DNA from: Microbacterium sp. LCT-H2
GTDB taxonomy: Bacteria; Actinomycetota; Actinomycetes; Actinomycetales; Microbacteriaceae
Assembly: GCF_001866135.1 (NCBI RefSeq)
Contig: NZ_MODW01000002.1
Coordinates: forward strand, 124,001 to 188,000
Reading direction: 5' to 3'
Length of the DNA stretch: 64,000 nucleotides
Both the position numbers and the translations under genes were made by a program. Shown in pieces: positions 63,945-64,000 of this stretch (within the stretch, counting starts at the first letter, position 1; every line of letters begins with the position of its first letter). The notes below the pieces were generated by a model that was not told where the DNA came from, made no database searches, and saw nothing but the letters and a program-made list of their open reading frames with translations.

Positions 63945-64000
63945 TTGCGGGGACAGGATTTGAACCTGCGACCTCCGGGTTATGAGCCCGGCGAGCTACC
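63945..64000 (-). tRNA. Initiator tRNA-fMet (CAU), 5' part outside window
   Basis: The minus strand reads GGTAGCTCG, then CCGGG-CTCATAA-CCCGG as anticodon arm, AGGTC, GCAGG-TTCAAAT-CCTGT as T arm and CCCCGCA-A as acceptor end. The anticodon is CAT. The three G-C pairs next to the loop (GGG/CCC), the A at position 72 and the GGTAGCTCG D-arm are initiator features. CCA is not encoded. The first about 20 bases lie beyond the window. Confidence 0.92.

Overview
The window is high-GC, densely packed chromosomal DNA from an actinobacterium, most likely a member of Microbacteriaceae such as Microbacterium. The evidence is the GC-rich codon use, many GTG starts, 4-bp ATGA/GTGA gene overlaps, -10 boxes of the TANNNT type, and actinobacterial marker families (DUF3117, DUF3107, AdnAB, DUF2342, the PDZ/Lon-type secreted protease, UPF0182, DapC/DapD/DapE). 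The species assignment is inference. I see no prophage, insertion sequence, CRISPR array or plasmid functions. About 53 protein genes, one broken gene and one partial tRNA gene fill the window.

Region by region: 1-2610 is the end of an oligopeptide/opine-type ABC transporter operon (permease, two ATPases). 2629-7293 is the glycine cleavage operon gcvT-gcvH-gcvP behind a tandem glycine riboswitch. 7440-13346 is a second complete peptide ABC transporter operon (binding lipoprotein, two permeases, fused double ATPase) with a strong hairpin after the binding-protein gene and a PH-like membrane protein at the end. 13354-17273 holds a CPBP protease, typA and a secreted transglycosylase-like protein. 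17381-19047 is a cupin regulator divergent from azlCD. 19088-28397 carries central metabolism and lysine/diaminopimelate synthesis (fdxA, dapC, gltA, dapD, dapE), a DEAD-box helicase, a mannosyltransferase-like protein, DUF3117 and an O-methyltransferase. 28488-33756 is the tatB/mrp/DUF1003/MgtE-N neighbourhood. 34016-38442 holds pepP, an EEP-family phosphohydrolase, a PHP phosphoesterase and a DUF817 membrane protein.

38452-58619 matches, from memory, the order of a conserved mycobacterial block: RhlE-type helicase, ferritin-like protein, DUF3107, AdnA, AdnB, NudC, UvrD2-like helicase, an E1/cyclodehydratase-like protein, DUF2342, the PDZ protease and UPF0182. AdnA and AdnB together would form the double-strand-break end-resection machine. 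A degenerate aminoglycoside-phosphotransferase-fold protein is inserted on the opposite strand. 58620-64000 is more accessory: a GNAT-like gene flanked by copies of a short GC-rich repeat, a universal stress protein, an intact phosphotransferase, a TMEM175-type channel gene interrupted by an in-frame TAG, a glutathione-independent formaldehyde-dehydrogenase-like enzyme, and an initiator tRNA cut by the window edge.

Three points stand out. About fifteen genes on both strands have a TANNNT-like hexamer ending exactly 6 or 7 bases before the start codon, which predicts leaderless mRNAs. An orphan E1/cyclodehydratase-like gene overlaps the uvrD-like gene tail to tail by 164 bp, and conserved motifs of both proteins fall inside the overlap. 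A phosphotransferase-fold protein next to AdnAB has lost all four catalytic residues that an intact relative 12 kb away retains.
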